64,000 nucleotides of DNA from CAYTPI01 sp964439625 (GCA_964439625.1 CAYTPI010000012.1:62001-126000), one strand, 5' to 3'; positions 1 through 9,075 are shown, counted from the stretch's first letter. The notes: a model not told the origin generated them from the letters alone. Translations and numbers: made by a program.

Positions 1-451
1 CAAAAACACCGCTGAAAAGCAGACCGCCATAGGTGCCGCCATCCGTCAGGTCGAATGTGTCCCCAGCGGAGACAAAGTCACTGTATTCCAGTTTGACGGT
101 ACCCTCCGCGGTTCCCGTGTCATAGATGCCTTCAAGGAAAGAAAGATTGGGGTCATTCAGCAATACCTGAACGTTTGGCCCAGTCGTGGTGGGTGTGGTC
201 GCAGAGACCGTCAGTGTGCTGCCGAAAAAGCCGCCGCTGGTCAAAGTTTCTGAAACAGTACCACCAGACGATGCGGAGATGGTCAGTGGCGTGGCTGAGG
301 GAAATGATGTTTCAAAGTCGTCGATAATGGGATAGCTGGATGCGTCTTGGGCAAGAGCGGATCGTTGTGCCAGCACAAGCAGTGTAACGCTGACTAAAGC
401 TACGACCACCCTAAATACTCGGCTGGTGTGAGATTGACGAATCAATGTCAT
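1..451 (-). CDS. Secreted protein, N-terminal part (runs off the window)
   Basis: The reverse strand is open from an ATG at 451 to the window edge, giving the first 150 residues. Residues 1-35 form a signal peptide: basic start (MTLIRQSHTSR), a hydrophobic stretch (VVVALVSVTLLVLA) and an Ala-rich cleavage region ending ALAQ. The mature part starts YPIIDDFE and is rich in Ser, Thr and Gly, as in beta-sandwich carbohydrate-binding or cell-surface modules that often begin with an IDDFE-like strand. No catalytic motif is visible in the part present, so the function is unknown. Export is well supported; the resemblance to a binding module is only a guess. It is separated from the next minus-strand gene by about 160 bases. 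Confidence 0.75.
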   Translation of the reverse strand, partial: MTLIRQSHTSRVFRVVVALVSVTLLVLAQRSALAQDASSYPIIDDFETSFPSATPLTISASSGGTVSETLTSGGFFGSTLTVSATTPTTTGPNVQVLLNDPNLSFLEGIYDTGTAEGTVKLEYSDFVSAGDTFDLTDGGTYGGLLFSGVF

Positions 452-612
452 CTAAAGGTCACTCTCTGGCGGTGGTGGTTAAAGAACTTAGCGATTAAAT
501 GCGCTGTGCTTATTCAGAAGCAGGCTTGGTTAGCTGCAAAGTCAGATGTTTAACTAAAATTTACCATAGCACATCCCCCTGTGAAAATTGCGACGGAACA
601 CATAGCTCGCAT

Positions 613-1416
613 TTAGCCGCGTGCTACAACCATGAACATACCGACCAGACCCAGCGCCGCGGCAGCTAGTGTAATCGAAAGTGGCAGTAAAACGGTGAAC
701 AAAGCTGATACTGCTAACTCGGTCGCAAGGCCTTGGATAAACAGAGAGCTTAAGGGAATGTAGAACACCGCGATCACTGAGACGGGCACGGGGCCGGGGC
801 GAAAGGTCAGACGTAGGCGTCTACGGGTAAATTTATCGATGTAGATCGCTTCGATCTTTAGCAGATCGTGCATGGTTTTGACCGAAGTCGGTTGGGCATC
901 TAGGTCTTTGATCTCGCGCACGTTTTGCTTGTGGCGTTTATACAGGTCGCGCATACTGGTTTCTTGATCGAAGGTTTGCAGAATATAGTCAGGCTTGGTG
1001 ATCTGCGTCGCCTGGGCGTCAGCCCCCTGTGCCATATGCGTCTCGACGCAGGCTTGGTCGCTAAAGAGCGTGAAGATGCCCACACTAATAAAGTCACCGA
1101 GGGTAGCGATGCTGGCGTAGGCCGTCTGGTTTGGTGCGGTATAGACGTACTCGATATGCCCTTTATCATCTTCCCCGCTAACCACCCGGAAGTTACCAAT
1201 ATGGCTGAATTTTGACTGCTCTAACTGCCTTGCAACCGTCTTGAACACCTCAGTTTCTGGTAGGGGGGCATCGCTGGCGTCAAGGGCTTGGAGCGTGTCT
1301 AGGTGGCGGAACAGCCGCAGGCCGCGCCGCATGCCGCTCATACCAAAAATGAGCAGACCATTCATAATGAGGTAGGCGACTCCTGAAAAGAGCAGGACGG
1401 CAATTTGAGCAGTCAT
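613..1416 (-). CDS. Hypothetical membrane protein, downstream member of a paralogous pair
   Basis: A protein of 267 residues starting at ATG 1416, chosen because CAGGAG lies 6 bases upstream; a longer frame reaches 1470 but lacks such a site. There is a membrane segment at residues 3-25 (AVLLFSGVAYLIMNGLLIFG), a soluble region of about 160 residues, and one or two C-terminal membrane segments. A central motif, SVKTMHDLLKIEAIYIDKF, closely matches KIKSMHDVIRLTNTYIAYF in the gene just upstream, so the two are paralogues. The ribosome binding site overlaps the upstream stop region at 1418, which implies translational coupling. No known domain is recognised. The layout (membrane, soluble domain, membrane) suggests an envelope protein whose soluble part may bind something. 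Confidence 0.8.
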   Translation of the reverse strand: MTAQIAVLLFSGVAYLIMNGLLIFGMSGMRRGLRLFRHLDTLQALDASDAPLPETEVFKTVARQLEQSKFSHIGNFRVVSGEDDKGHIEYVYTAPNQTAYASIATLGDFISVGIFTLFSDQACVETHMAQGADAQATQITKPDYILQTFDQETSMRDLYKRHKQNVREIKDLDAQPTSVKTMHDLLKIEAIYIDKFTRRRLRLTFRPGPVPVSVIAVFYIPLSSLFIQGLATELAVSALFTVLLPLSITLAAAALGLVGMFMVVARG

Positions 1417-1417
1417 A

Positions 1418-2425
1418 TTACTCCTGTGTTGGTTGCTTAACGCGCCGGCGTAGTTGAATTGAATAAGCAATACTGAACGCTAGCAAAATCAGCGTGAAGA
1501 TGGCAAAGGCGATCATCAATAAGGGTGCTAACTGCGGTGTCAGCCAGAGCTGCGCCAAGCTGCGCCCCATTACCAGGCCAAGCGCCACGTTGAAAGCCGC
1601 TAAAATGGATGCGGCGATGCTAACTGGCCTCAGAGAGATGTGTGTTCGCTGGGGCATAAAATACGCGATGTAGGTGTTGGTTAGCCGGATTACGTCGTGC
1701 ATAGATTTGATCTTGCTGGGGTTGAGGTTGTTGCGCTTCATTTTATCAACTTGCCTATAGTGGTAGTTGATGACGTTCTCAAGGTCGAATGACCCTGTGT
1801 AAATGCGCATACGGTGGCGCGGCTCGTCGATGCGTGGCGTGGCCCGCCGCGGGACGTCTAAGATCAATGTTTCCACACAGGCTTCTTCAGCAAATAGGCT
1901 AAATAGCCCCGCTGTAATTTGCTTGTCCACGATGCTGGCTGTCAGAAACGTGCTGTTGCTCGGTGCCAGAAAAACCGTCTGCGGCTGGTCTCCGAAGAGG
2001 GAACTGCCGTCGCCTTCGATCCGAAGTTGACCAATGCGCAAGAAACCCATCCGCTGTATCTCTGCAATCAGCTTGTCTAGCGCTGTTGGAATGGGCTGGT
2101 TTTCTGCCTCAACGGCTGTGAGCACCGCTGGCTGCGCGGTTGCCCTCAAGCGTCGTTGTACCAAGCGTAGAAAATATAACACTATGGCAGTGATCAGGAT
2201 GAAGAAGAAGAGTGTTGCACTAAGGCCAAGAGACACAGCTAGGCGAACCTTTAGTCGCTGATGTACTATATTTGTGCTTTTAGGGTACTGAAAGGTAATC
2301 TTTTTTTGCGAAAAAAACACGTCTTTCTTAGAGACGTTCCACCAACACTTCGGCTTGGACTCTATCTGGTCCAGCAGTCTCACGGGTTGGTGGGGCTTGG
2401 TTGACGGTCGCTGATGTCTGACCAC
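1418..2425 (-). CDS. Hypothetical membrane protein, upstream member of a paralogous pair
   Basis: An open frame of 335 residues. The first ~65 residues are basic and unlike the paralogue, so the true start may be later, for example near the GTG before HQRLKVRLAVSL. A strong membrane segment follows (LGLSATLFFFILITAIVLYFL), then a soluble region with LRIGQLRIEGDG and SIVDKQITAGLFSLFAEEACVE, which parallels SIATLGDFISVGIFTLFSDQACVE in the downstream gene. Two hydrophobic segments close the protein. The shared 'LFS/AEEACVE' and 'SMHDV/L' motifs show that the pair arose by duplication. Function unknown; it heads a two-gene operon. Confidence 0.7.
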   Translation of the reverse strand: MVRHQRPSTKPHQPVRLLDQIESKPKCWWNVSKKDVFFSQKKITFQYPKSTNIVHQRLKVRLAVSLGLSATLFFFILITAIVLYFLRLVQRRLRATAQPAVLTAVEAENQPIPTALDKLIAEIQRMGFLRIGQLRIEGDGSSLFGDQPQTVFLAPSNSTFLTASIVDKQITAGLFSLFAEEACVETLILDVPRRATPRIDEPRHRMRIYTGSFDLENVINYHYRQVDKMKRNNLNPSKIKSMHDVIRLTNTYIAYFMPQRTHISLRPVSIAASILAAFNVALGLVMGRSLAQLWLTPQLAPLLMIAFAIFTLILLAFSIAYSIQLRRRVKQPTQE

Positions 2426-2575
2426 AGGCTAATGGCAAGAGCAAGATCGGAATGCGTGGTTTTTATAGTTGCCCCTAAATGCACCCAATAATATTTTTAT
2501 AGGTCACCCTAGTCTTTGGCAGTATAGCCGCCTGCTATGTGGTACACTATTGACGATTGTCAAGACTTACGCTTA

Positions 2576-4039
2576 TTAATCGTCAACCACAATCAGATAC
2601 ATCTTCAGACCCTGCTCACGTAGCAACTGACGGCTGCTGCGCTCATGCCCGTTATACTGATACGGGATGTACTCCAGCGGATGGGCGGCTTCATCAATGA
2701 TGCGCCCTGAGGGGAGCGGCCCAATACCGGTAATCGGGTAGAAAAAGCTGACATTGACCAGCACGTACCCCGCGTCGGCATTAATAGTATCAGGAAAAGT
2801 ATATTCCCAGTCAAGCCGGGTGACGGTATCAGCACGTTGAAACGTTTCACTGACGGTTAATGCGCGTTGAGCGAATTGATACGGATACGTAATCATAAAG
2901 GGTTGCATCAAGTTGGCGAAGCCCGCGAGTGCTGCTGTCATCAGTAAGGCATGCCGCATGCGTTTACTGCGTAGAATAGTTGTGCTTGCCGCTGCGGCTG
3001 CCAGCATTAAGAAGGGGGTTAGTTGGCGGGCTAATCTGCCGTACATCACAAATAACTCTAACCCTGTTGAGACCAACGCGAGGATTGCGTACAATCCAAC
3101 GGTGACCCCGCCCCAAAGCAACAGCCGTCGATTAGGCTTCAGCACAAAAGACACAGCGACCAAAGCCACGACGAGCACAAGCAGCCAATGCTCGGTATGC
3201 CAGAGGAATTCCCAGATGAAGCGCCAGCCCTCAGCGAACTGCCCTTGGGTGATCGAGCCACTAAAGCCGCGCATGCCCAGTACAAACGGTTGATCACCGA
3301 GGACGACCGTCATACCAGTCAATGCGAGGGGCCAGGCAATAAACCCCAACCCGCTGAATACCGCTCGCTGCATCATGCCGCGGATATCTGATTGTTTCCA
3401 GAGGACGTGCATCACTAAGGCTAGGCCCGCTATTAGCCAATAACCGAAGTAGGTCAAAAAGCCGAGGCCAACGATTAACCCAGTGGCAAACGCATGCCGC
3501 CAAAGGCGTGTCCTCCGTGCTTGTGGCGCTTGCATCCCAGCCCACAGCCCGAACAGAATCAGCGCCATAGCGGGGTCATACGGTACCAGATGTCGTGAGA
3601 AGTAAAACAGACTGGTCGCACAGAAAGTGAAGAAAGCGGCTGTCAATGCCTCCTGCTTGCCTGCCCCCGCTGTGACTGCCAGCGCATACACCAAGAGCAC
3701 ATGTGACGCCGTCAGGGGAGCGAGTGCGATGGTCAAGGCTGGGGGCCAGAAGAAATCCATCGGAACATCCGCTAGATAGGCAGCAAAGCCGTAGGTCAAA
3801 CTGACGGGTGCATTGATAATATGGTAGCCAAAGTGTGGGGTGGCGGTCGCCCAGAATATATCGAGTGTCTCGCTTGGGTTCAGGGCCACTAATCCGTAGG
3901 CCAAATAGGGTAGCCGCCAATAGCGCACCTCGTCCCGCAGGAATAACTGCCCACCATTTAAGGCCAGCAAAACCCGCAGGGCAACCGCTGCTAGATACAA
4001 CGCCAGAATGGGATGCTTTTTGAAGAGGGTCAGTTTCAA
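2576..4039 (-). CDS. Polytopic membrane protein, GT-C/ArnT-like glycosyltransferase candidate
   Basis: A protein of 487 residues with around ten hydrophobic segments. The apparent start is a TTG (MKLTLFKKHPILAL). After the first membrane helix there is an acidic loop, LFLRDEVRYWR, matching the place where GT-C glycosyltransferases of the PMT/ArnT type carry an essential Asp or Asp-Glu. The C-terminal ~70 residues are soluble (PSGRIIDEAAHPLEYI onward). The likely role is transfer of a sugar from a polyprenyl-phosphate donor to an envelope acceptor; a polyprenol-phosphate-mannose synthase lies elsewhere in the window at 34.7 kb. Assignment rests on topology and the acidic loop only, so the exact activity is open. 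Confidence 0.6.
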   Translation of the reverse strand: MKLTLFKKHPILALYLAAVALRVLLALNGGQLFLRDEVRYWRLPYLAYGLVALNPSETLDIFWATATPHFGYHIINAPVSLTYGFAAYLADVPMDFFWPPALTIALAPLTASHVLLVYALAVTAGAGKQEALTAAFFTFCATSLFYFSRHLVPYDPAMALILFGLWAGMQAPQARRTRLWRHAFATGLIVGLGFLTYFGYWLIAGLALVMHVLWKQSDIRGMMQRAVFSGLGFIAWPLALTGMTVVLGDQPFVLGMRGFSGSITQGQFAEGWRFIWEFLWHTEHWLLVLVVALVAVSFVLKPNRRLLLWGGVTVGLYAILALVSTGLELFVMYGRLARQLTPFLMLAAAAASTTILRSKRMRHALLMTAALAGFANLMQPFMITYPYQFAQRALTVSETFQRADTVTRLDWEYTFPDTINADAGYVLVNVSFFYPITGIGPLPSGRIIDEAAHPLEYIPYQYNGHERSSRQLLREQGLKMYLIVVDD

Positions 4040-4155
4040 TGACTATGCTTTTGTGAGTTGTCTACTTGTGCTTTAACTGCACCGCTTTGAAGTGTAGCCT
4101 AGGCTCCTACTGCTTGGCGAAAAGGCTTTGCTGGAGATCAGAGTCGAATGAGGTG

Positions 4156-4191
4156 GAACAAAAAGCGGCGTACCATTAAGCACCCCGCTTT
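4156..4191 (-). terminator. Rho-independent terminator candidate
   Basis: On the minus strand AAAGCGG (4191-4185) pairs with CCGCTTT (4168-4162) across a 16-base loop and runs into a short T-rich tract. It sits just downstream of the minus-strand gene ending at 4212. Confidence 0.45.
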
Positions 4192-4211
4192 ATCACCTAT
4201 CTAGATATGGG

Positions 4212-4673
4212 TTACCGGCCTGCGATCAAGGTGATAGTGAACAGAGCAAGTGCATGCTGCCACTGCTCTCGGCCTTCTTGCATATCATCGAGTAAAGTCA
4301 CAATCGGGTTCAAATATTTGACCATCATATCCTTGGGCAGGTGGCTGTGCAGGTTTTGGAACATGGCTAGTTGCTCAGGCTTTTCGGCAAAACCAACCAA
4401 CCAGTTGCCCAAGGTATAGCTTGACATCGGGTTGTGGTCGAGTGCGTACTCTGCCTGCATCGCGTCGGCAATCTCTTGAAGCCCATGGTTGAATGCGTCG
4501 CGTGCTGCTGGAAGATCAGCTTCCAGTAACTCTGCGTCGAGCGCATTGAGATAGTCAAGGTAGTCGGCATCTTCAAGAATTGCGTCTGGGCTTAGTGCCA
4601 GTAAACGGCTTACCTCACCCTGTGGCAAGTTTGTATAATGAGAAATGGATTGAACAAGAGTATCTGCGATCAT
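4212..4673 (-). CDS. Hypothetical soluble protein, 153 aa, helical
   Basis: Starts at ATG 4673 with GAGG about 9 bases upstream. The protein is acidic and mostly helical (LLALSPDAILEDADYLDYL, AARDAFNHGLQEIADAM), with no membrane segment or signal peptide and no motif I recognise. The N-terminal 'QSISHYTNLPQGEVSRLL' could be a short helical bundle. It stands alone, with a terminator-like hairpin downstream. Codon use looks like that of its neighbours. Function unknown. Confidence 0.75.
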   Translation of the reverse strand: MIADTLVQSISHYTNLPQGEVSRLLALSPDAILEDADYLDYLNALDAELLEADLPAARDAFNHGLQEIADAMQAEYALDHNPMSSYTLGNWLVGFAEKPEQLAMFQNLHSHLPKDMMVKYLNPIVTLLDDMQEGREQWQHALALFTITLIAGR

Positions 4674-4795
4674 GAGGTATCCTCAGGTTGGCGTATTTAC
4701 ACCAGCACCTTATCATAGAATCACATCACAAATTGTTATATCAGCAGACAAAGACATAACAGTTCTAAAAGTATTTTTTAGTTCTTTTCAAAAGA

Positions 4796-5125
4796 TTAAT
4801 CAATAAAGTGATGTTGCTTGAGCCATTCCAGCAGTTGCTCTTTAGTCGGCTCGGTAATGATGCTGCCCCGGTTGACCCCACGGGGGCTTTCGACCGTCAG
4901 GGGGGCTGGTTCTTTATAGGGAAGGGTTTCGCCAGGGTTGGCGACCACCAAGGTTGGCACAGCGCGAAAACCTGTCCATTGGAGTACAAGGTCGCGAGCC
5001 TCATCACTTTGATCGATCATGATGCTGTGCACGCTGAGGTTGTGTTCGTCAAAAACACGTTGGGCGATTCGTTGATAGGGGCAGAAAGACGTGCGCCCGT
5101 ACACTACAAGAGTCTTAGCTGTCAT
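4796..5125 (-). CDS. Glutaredoxin-like protein with single-cysteine CPYQ motif
   Basis: 109 residues from ATG 5125; GAGGATAACAGC just upstream provides a ribosome site inside the end of the preceding gene. The N-terminal strand and active-site region TLVVYGRTSFCPYQRIAQ match the thioredoxin fold of glutaredoxins. The usual CPYC is CPYQ here, so only the nucleophilic Cys is present (monothiol type). The cis-proline segment is GFRAVPTLVV. Glutaredoxins reduce or glutathionylate thiols; with one cysteine the protein could act on mixed disulfides or as a carrier. It overlaps the amidase gene by 11 bases, so the two are probably translated together. Confidence 0.8.
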   Translation of the reverse strand: MTAKTLVVYGRTSFCPYQRIAQRVFDEHNLSVHSIMIDQSDEARDLVLQWTGFRAVPTLVVANPGETLPYKEPAPLTVESPRGVNRGSIITEPTKEQLLEWLKQHHFID

Positions 5126-6440
5126 TGCTGTTATCCTCAGTTGCTGAAGCCTGATCTTCAGGGGTTGCTGCTGGCTGATCGTCTTTTTCGTTCTCGCTGA
5201 GATAGCACAGAATGCCCTTATAGATGCCTTCAGCAGCAACCTCTGGTTGGCCCGTCAAGAAGTCCCGGTCGAGATATAAAAAGCCCAGCTCAATGATGGC
5301 GCCGGGGGTTTGCGGTGCAACTTCGCGGAAGTTGTGATATTGAGTCATGTCGTAGGTAATCGACGGGTGGAAGCCTAGACCGGTCGTCGATGCGTAATTA
5401 TTCGATAAGCACTGTACCAGCTTTTCATCTTGATCGGGGGTTTGACTCTCGAGGAAGCTGGCGACTTTATAGCCTGTGGCAAACTCATTGTAAAATTCAC
5501 ACGAGTCCGCGTGAATTGAAACGACTGCCTGGGCTTGGTACCCTTGCAGACGGTCGTCAAATTCTTCTAGCAATTCGACTTCTAAGTTTTCGGCTTCTAA
5601 TAATTCAACAACACGTGTTGCTACCTCATAATTAACATCGCGCTCTGTTAAACCGTCCGGGCAGACGGCTCCAGGGTCAGGGAGGCCGCTGCTAGGGTTT
5701 AAGCCTAAATGCCCACTGACAATGCCGATCTTCGGCGTGACTTCTGCGATAGGCACAAGGGTCGGTGTTGCCGGGATTAACGTGCTGGGGGGCGGTGCTT
5801 CGACTGCTGGTTGGTTGCTATCAACCTGTGAGGATTGTGTCGCTAAGGCCAGTGATAGCTGCTCGATGGAATTATCTGATAGAAAAGCATTGGGAGACCA
5901 CCAGGTGAACATCGTTGCGACGACGGCTGCCCCAAACGCCATAAGGCCTGCTGACCGGAACAAAACTATTGGATTTAGAGCAACTTCCTGATCTTCTGGC
6001 TCAGGTTCGTAACTGCGCCGTAACGCGGCATACGTCTCTTCTTCCTCGACTGTCTCTTGTAATGCACCGAGTTCCACGTCCGCAGTGGCTTCTTGTTGAG
6101 CCAGCCGCTCTTGGTCAGCTTTGATCGCCTCTTCCAGCAGATCAACGTCGAAGGTGTCTGTAATGTCACCATCGTAGAAGAGTAAATCCTCCTCTGGCTC
6201 GATGTCTTCAGCAGGCAGCGGTGCTTCGTTGACAGTGTCGTCGAGGTCATCTGCTTCTGGCTCAGGTAGCGGCGCTAGCTGAGGGGGTGGGTCAGTCGGT
6301 GATTGTTGAGAAGGCGGCGGCGTGCTGCGCAGAAAGCGGTTCTGGCGTCGTCTGTAAGCACCTTTCGAACCGAACGGCTGCTGGGCACTGCCATCCCGCG
6401 AGCCAAATGGGCTTCTCTTATCGGAGGTATCATCGCTCAT
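5115..6440 (-). CDS. Membrane-anchored N-acetylmuramoyl-L-alanine amidase (Amidase_3)
   Basis: 441 residues from ATG 6440. The first ~165 residues are Pro/Gln- then Glu/Asp-rich and cytoplasmic in character. One membrane segment follows (LMAFGAAVVATMFTW), then a Ser/Pro/Thr-rich linker and an Amidase_3 domain at about 230-415. The zinc ligands and catalytic glutamate of the family can be matched: IGIVSGHLG (His), TERDVN (Glu), VVSIHADSC (His) and GAIIELGFLY (Glu). The enzyme cleaves the amide between MurNAc and the peptide stem in peptidoglycan. The long acidic cytoplasmic tail is unusual and could be a regulatory or partner-binding segment. It overlaps the glutaredoxin-like gene. Confidence 0.88.
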   Translation of the reverse strand: MSDDTSDKRSPFGSRDGSAQQPFGSKGAYRRRQNRFLRSTPPPSQQSPTDPPPQLAPLPEPEADDLDDTVNEAPLPAEDIEPEEDLLFYDGDITDTFDVDLLEEAIKADQERLAQQEATADVELGALQETVEEEETYAALRRSYEPEPEDQEVALNPIVLFRSAGLMAFGAAVVATMFTWWSPNAFLSDNSIEQLSLALATQSSQVDSNQPAVEAPPPSTLIPATPTLVPIAEVTPKIGIVSGHLGLNPSSGLPDPGAVCPDGLTERDVNYEVATRVVELLEAENLEVELLEEFDDRLQGYQAQAVVSIHADSCEFYNEFATGYKVASFLESQTPDQDEKLVQCLSNNYASTTGLGFHPSITYDMTQYHNFREVAPQTPGAIIELGFLYLDRDFLTGQPEVAAEGIYKGILCYLSENEKDDQPAATPEDQASATEDNSNDS

Positions 6441-6551
6441 AGTATTATGTTAGCGCAGACTACCGTTTTGCCAAAGGTGAGAATGGTATTTTAAGATGCT
6501 TCAGTGCTAAGAAACTTCCGCTACCTCCACTGTGAAATCGATAATAGACAG

Positions 6552-6935
6552 CTAGGGTGCAATGGGTAGTTCGTGCGCACGCAGGTGGAAGAAGGCGGGG
6601 CTGGTCAAGATGACATATGCGCCACGCAGCAGGGCGCGTTGCAGCGCATGTGAACCAAAATCAACACCACCAGGAGGGCCATCTGGCTTGTTCCCATAGC
6701 TAAAGAACACACGCTTGCGTGGTGTGGTAGGCTTAATCTTTATATACCATTGGGTCCACGTCATTTGCTGCATTTCGTTCATATAGGAGAGCAGCGCGGC
6801 AATATCTTGTTTCCGATAGGCTTTTTGGTAGGCATAGAGTTTTGAACCGCGATACTTTTCTAATTCGTCAGCCATCATGATATCTTGCGTTTGCCCGATG
6901 CGCGGGTCGCCCCCCAGTTGGATATCTTGATTCAT
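6552..6935 (-). CDS. Hypothetical protein downstream of the histidine kinase
   Basis: 127 residues if it starts at ATG 6935, ten bases after the kinase stop codon; a longer frame running back to 7106 would lie inside the kinase gene and is a shadow. The protein is basic and Tyr/Gln-rich (KLYAYQKAYRKQDIAALL) with a later segment KRVFFSYGNKPDGPPGG. No signal peptide or membrane segment and no known family recognised. Its position as the last gene of the receiver-kinase operon suggests that it is co-expressed with the sensor system. Confidence 0.65.
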   Translation of the reverse strand: MNQDIQLGGDPRIGQTQDIMMADELEKYRGSKLYAYQKAYRKQDIAALLSYMNEMQQMTWTQWYIKIKPTTPRKRVFFSYGNKPDGPPGGVDFGSHALQRALLRGAYVILTSPAFFHLRAHELPIAP

Positions 6936-6945
6936 AATAAGGTGC

Positions 6946-8187
6946 TCAGTTCCTATCTCCAGTCGTCGTAACAGTTGATGCTTGCAATGCCCGCGTTGAT
7001 TTACCGGCTGCTGTGGCAGCCTCAGCAGCCGGTACAGTAAATGTAACTGAGGCCCCATCCACAATGTTCGGTGGGTCTTCCACCCAGATTGAGCCACCAT
7101 GAGCACTAATGATGTGCTTGGTAATCGCTAACCCCAGGCCAGTTCCTTCAGTGTGTCGAGCGCGGTCACCACGGTAAAAGCGCTCAAAAATACGGTCGCG
7201 CTCATCGATTGGAATGCCCATCCCGGTATCAATGACGCGCACCCGCACCCAGTCAACATCTTGCGACCAAGCTGTGACGATAATTGTACCACCCTCAGGG
7301 GTAAATTTAATCGAATTATGCAATAAATTCCGTAGAACGCGCCCGATTTGCTCTTGATCGACCAATACGGCAAGGTCTTCCGCGATATCCGCTGTGATGG
7401 TGATGTCCTTCTGCCGAGCCCGCTCAGTTGAGAAGATCGATACTTTGTCGTAGATGCTGAGCATGGTCACATTCTTGAGCACCATCTCCAGCCGCCCAGA
7501 CTCAATCATGGAGAGGTCTAATAATTCTTGCGCAATTTGCTGAAGAACTTCGATCTCAGCCGCCATCTTCATCAACATACCGTGATCACGGCTGTTTAGT
7601 TCTTGTGCGCGGAGCAAGGTATCGGTCAGTAATTTGATCGATGTAATGGGTGTGCGCAGTTCGTGTGAGATGTTGGCGACCATATCTCGACGCGCTCTAC
7701 CTAAGCGCTGCAACTCACTGATATCTTCCAGCGCAAGCGCCACAATTCGCTGACCGTTGCCGTCGGCAATATGGGCTTTTACTCGGTAAGCACAGCCATT
7801 AATCTGCACTTGGGCCAGTAGTTCTTCGTTGTCTCGTAGTGTCTGGGTGATCAATTCATCAAGCTCGTGGTGCCGTGTGACAACCATTACACTCTGGCTT
7901 GGGTCGTCAAATTGGACGTTGCGCGTACTGAACAAATCTTGTGCCGTCGAATTAAGGTACAACACATGGTGTTCATCATCAGCAATGAGCAGCGCGTTAT
8001 AGGCAGCTTCTGTTAGGGTTTTGAGGGCGCTCAACTGTCGGAGGTTGGTGTGCTGCTCATTCAACGCGTGTTGGAGTACTGCGTTTTCCTGCTCTAACGT
8101 TTGGATGCGTCGCCACATTGCCTGCCATGCAAATGTAACAATCAGCAAGATAACACTAAGGCCTGCTAAGACTGAGAAAGTATCCAT
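6946..8187 (-). CDS. PhoR-type sensor histidine kinase (membrane, PAS, HisKA, HATPase)
   Basis: 413 residues from ATG 8187 (a TTG at 8235 would add 16). One membrane helix near the N-terminus (VLAGLSVILLIVTFAWQ), a short coiled coil, a PAS domain (YNALLIADDEHHVLYLN), the phospho-acceptor region VANISHELRTPITSIK with its His, and an ATP-binding domain with N box (LLHNSIKF), G1 box (DTGMGIP) and G2 box (GTGLGLAI). It autophosphorylates on His and passes phosphate to the response regulator encoded 110 bases upstream. The layout resembles PhoR/ResE/WalK kinases, but with a short or absent periplasmic sensor, so input probably comes through the PAS domain or the membrane. Confidence 0.92.
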   Translation of the reverse strand: MDTFSVLAGLSVILLIVTFAWQAMWRRIQTLEQENAVLQHALNEQHTNLRQLSALKTLTEAAYNALLIADDEHHVLYLNSTAQDLFSTRNVQFDDPSQSVMVVTRHHELDELITQTLRDNEELLAQVQINGCAYRVKAHIADGNGQRIVALALEDISELQRLGRARRDMVANISHELRTPITSIKLLTDTLLRAQELNSRDHGMLMKMAAEIEVLQQIAQELLDLSMIESGRLEMVLKNVTMLSIYDKVSIFSTERARQKDITITADIAEDLAVLVDQEQIGRVLRNLLHNSIKFTPEGGTIIVTAWSQDVDWVRVRVIDTGMGIPIDERDRIFERFYRGDRARHTEGTGLGLAITKHIISAHGGSIWVEDPPNIVDGASVTFTVPAAEAATAAGKSTRALQASTVTTTGDRN

Positions 8188-8236
8188 CGTGTGTTCTGAA
8201 CCTTTTGTAGACCAAATCAGCTGATCAACAGCCAAA

Positions 8237-8255
8237 CACCCCTGCTAAAGGGGTG
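8237..8255 (-). promoter_or_regulatory. Hairpin between response regulator and kinase genes
   Basis: CACCCC and GGGGTG form a perfect 6-base stem with a 7-base loop in the 110-base spacer between the two genes. No T tract follows, so it may set the ratio of the two products by partial termination or mRNA processing. Confidence 0.35.
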
Positions 8256-8297
8256 CTGCCAACATCTTATGGAAACATAAGCTACTTGATCGGTAAG

Positions 8298-8984
8298 CTA
8301 CGCCTCGAAGCGATAGCCGATCCCACGGACAGTGATAATGTGCTTAGGTGAACTGGAATCTTCTTCGATCTTTTGCCGCAACCAACGGATGTGCACATCG
8401 ACGGTGCGGCTGTCGCCATAGTAATCGTAGCCCCATACCCGTGACAGGATCAGATCACGCGAGAGGACAGCCCCCTCGTTACGCATCAATTCCACCAACA
8501 AGTCGAATTCTTTGTGGCTCAACTGCATTTCGTCACCGTCACGGTAAGCGCGTCGTGCTGATAAGTCGATCTTGATGTTCGACACGGTGATCGATTGGGG
8601 CACCGCCGCCGGGCTAGGTGCCCGGCGCATCACAGCGCGAACGCGGGCCAGCATCTCACCGAGATCAAAGGGCTTGGTGATGTAGTCATCAGCGCCACTG
8701 TCTAGCCCAACCATCTTGTCGCCTTGGGTTCCGCGGGCCGTCAACATAATGATCGGTGTGTGCGAAATATCATTATCTTTGCGCACGATCCGGCAGATCG
8801 TCAAACCGTCGAGTTTGGGCAGCATGATATCCAACAAAACGAGATCTGGACGGTAGCGGCGCATGATCGATAAAGCCTCTTCGCCGTTTTCTGCCGTCAA
8901 GACTTGGTAGCCCTCTTGCTCGAGGTTATAAGCAAGCGTCTCCTTGACTGTTTCTTCATCCTCAACGACCAAAATTGTCGCCAT
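8298..8984 (-). CDS. OmpR/PhoB-family response regulator
   Basis: 228 residues from ATG 8984, with AAGGA 7 bases upstream. The receiver domain shows the acidic pocket (VVEDEE), the phospho-acceptor Asp in DLVLLDIMLP, the Thr in IIMLTARG and the Lys in YITKPFD. A C-terminal winged helix carries SHKEFDLLVELM, the recognition region DSRTVDVHIRWLRQKI and the C-terminal TVRGIGYRFE. It is the partner of the kinase downstream. In PhoB/WalR relatives the output is phosphate or cell-wall control; nearby murD and amidase genes make a cell-wall role plausible but unproven. Confidence 0.93.
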   Translation of the reverse strand: MATILVVEDEETVKETLAYNLEQEGYQVLTAENGEEALSIMRRYRPDLVLLDIMLPKLDGLTICRIVRKDNDISHTPIIMLTARGTQGDKMVGLDSGADDYITKPFDLGEMLARVRAVMRRAPSPAAVPQSITVSNIKIDLSARRAYRDGDEMQLSHKEFDLLVELMRNEGAVLSRDLILSRVWGYDYYGDSRTVDVHIRWLRQKIEEDSSSPKHIITVRGIGYRFEA

Positions 8985-9075
8985 AGCATTCCTTAACTTT
9001 TCGTCGACCCAAAGCAGATTATTCATTTATTTGCTCTCATCAGTATTATATGAACCGAATGTTAAGACCACAACT

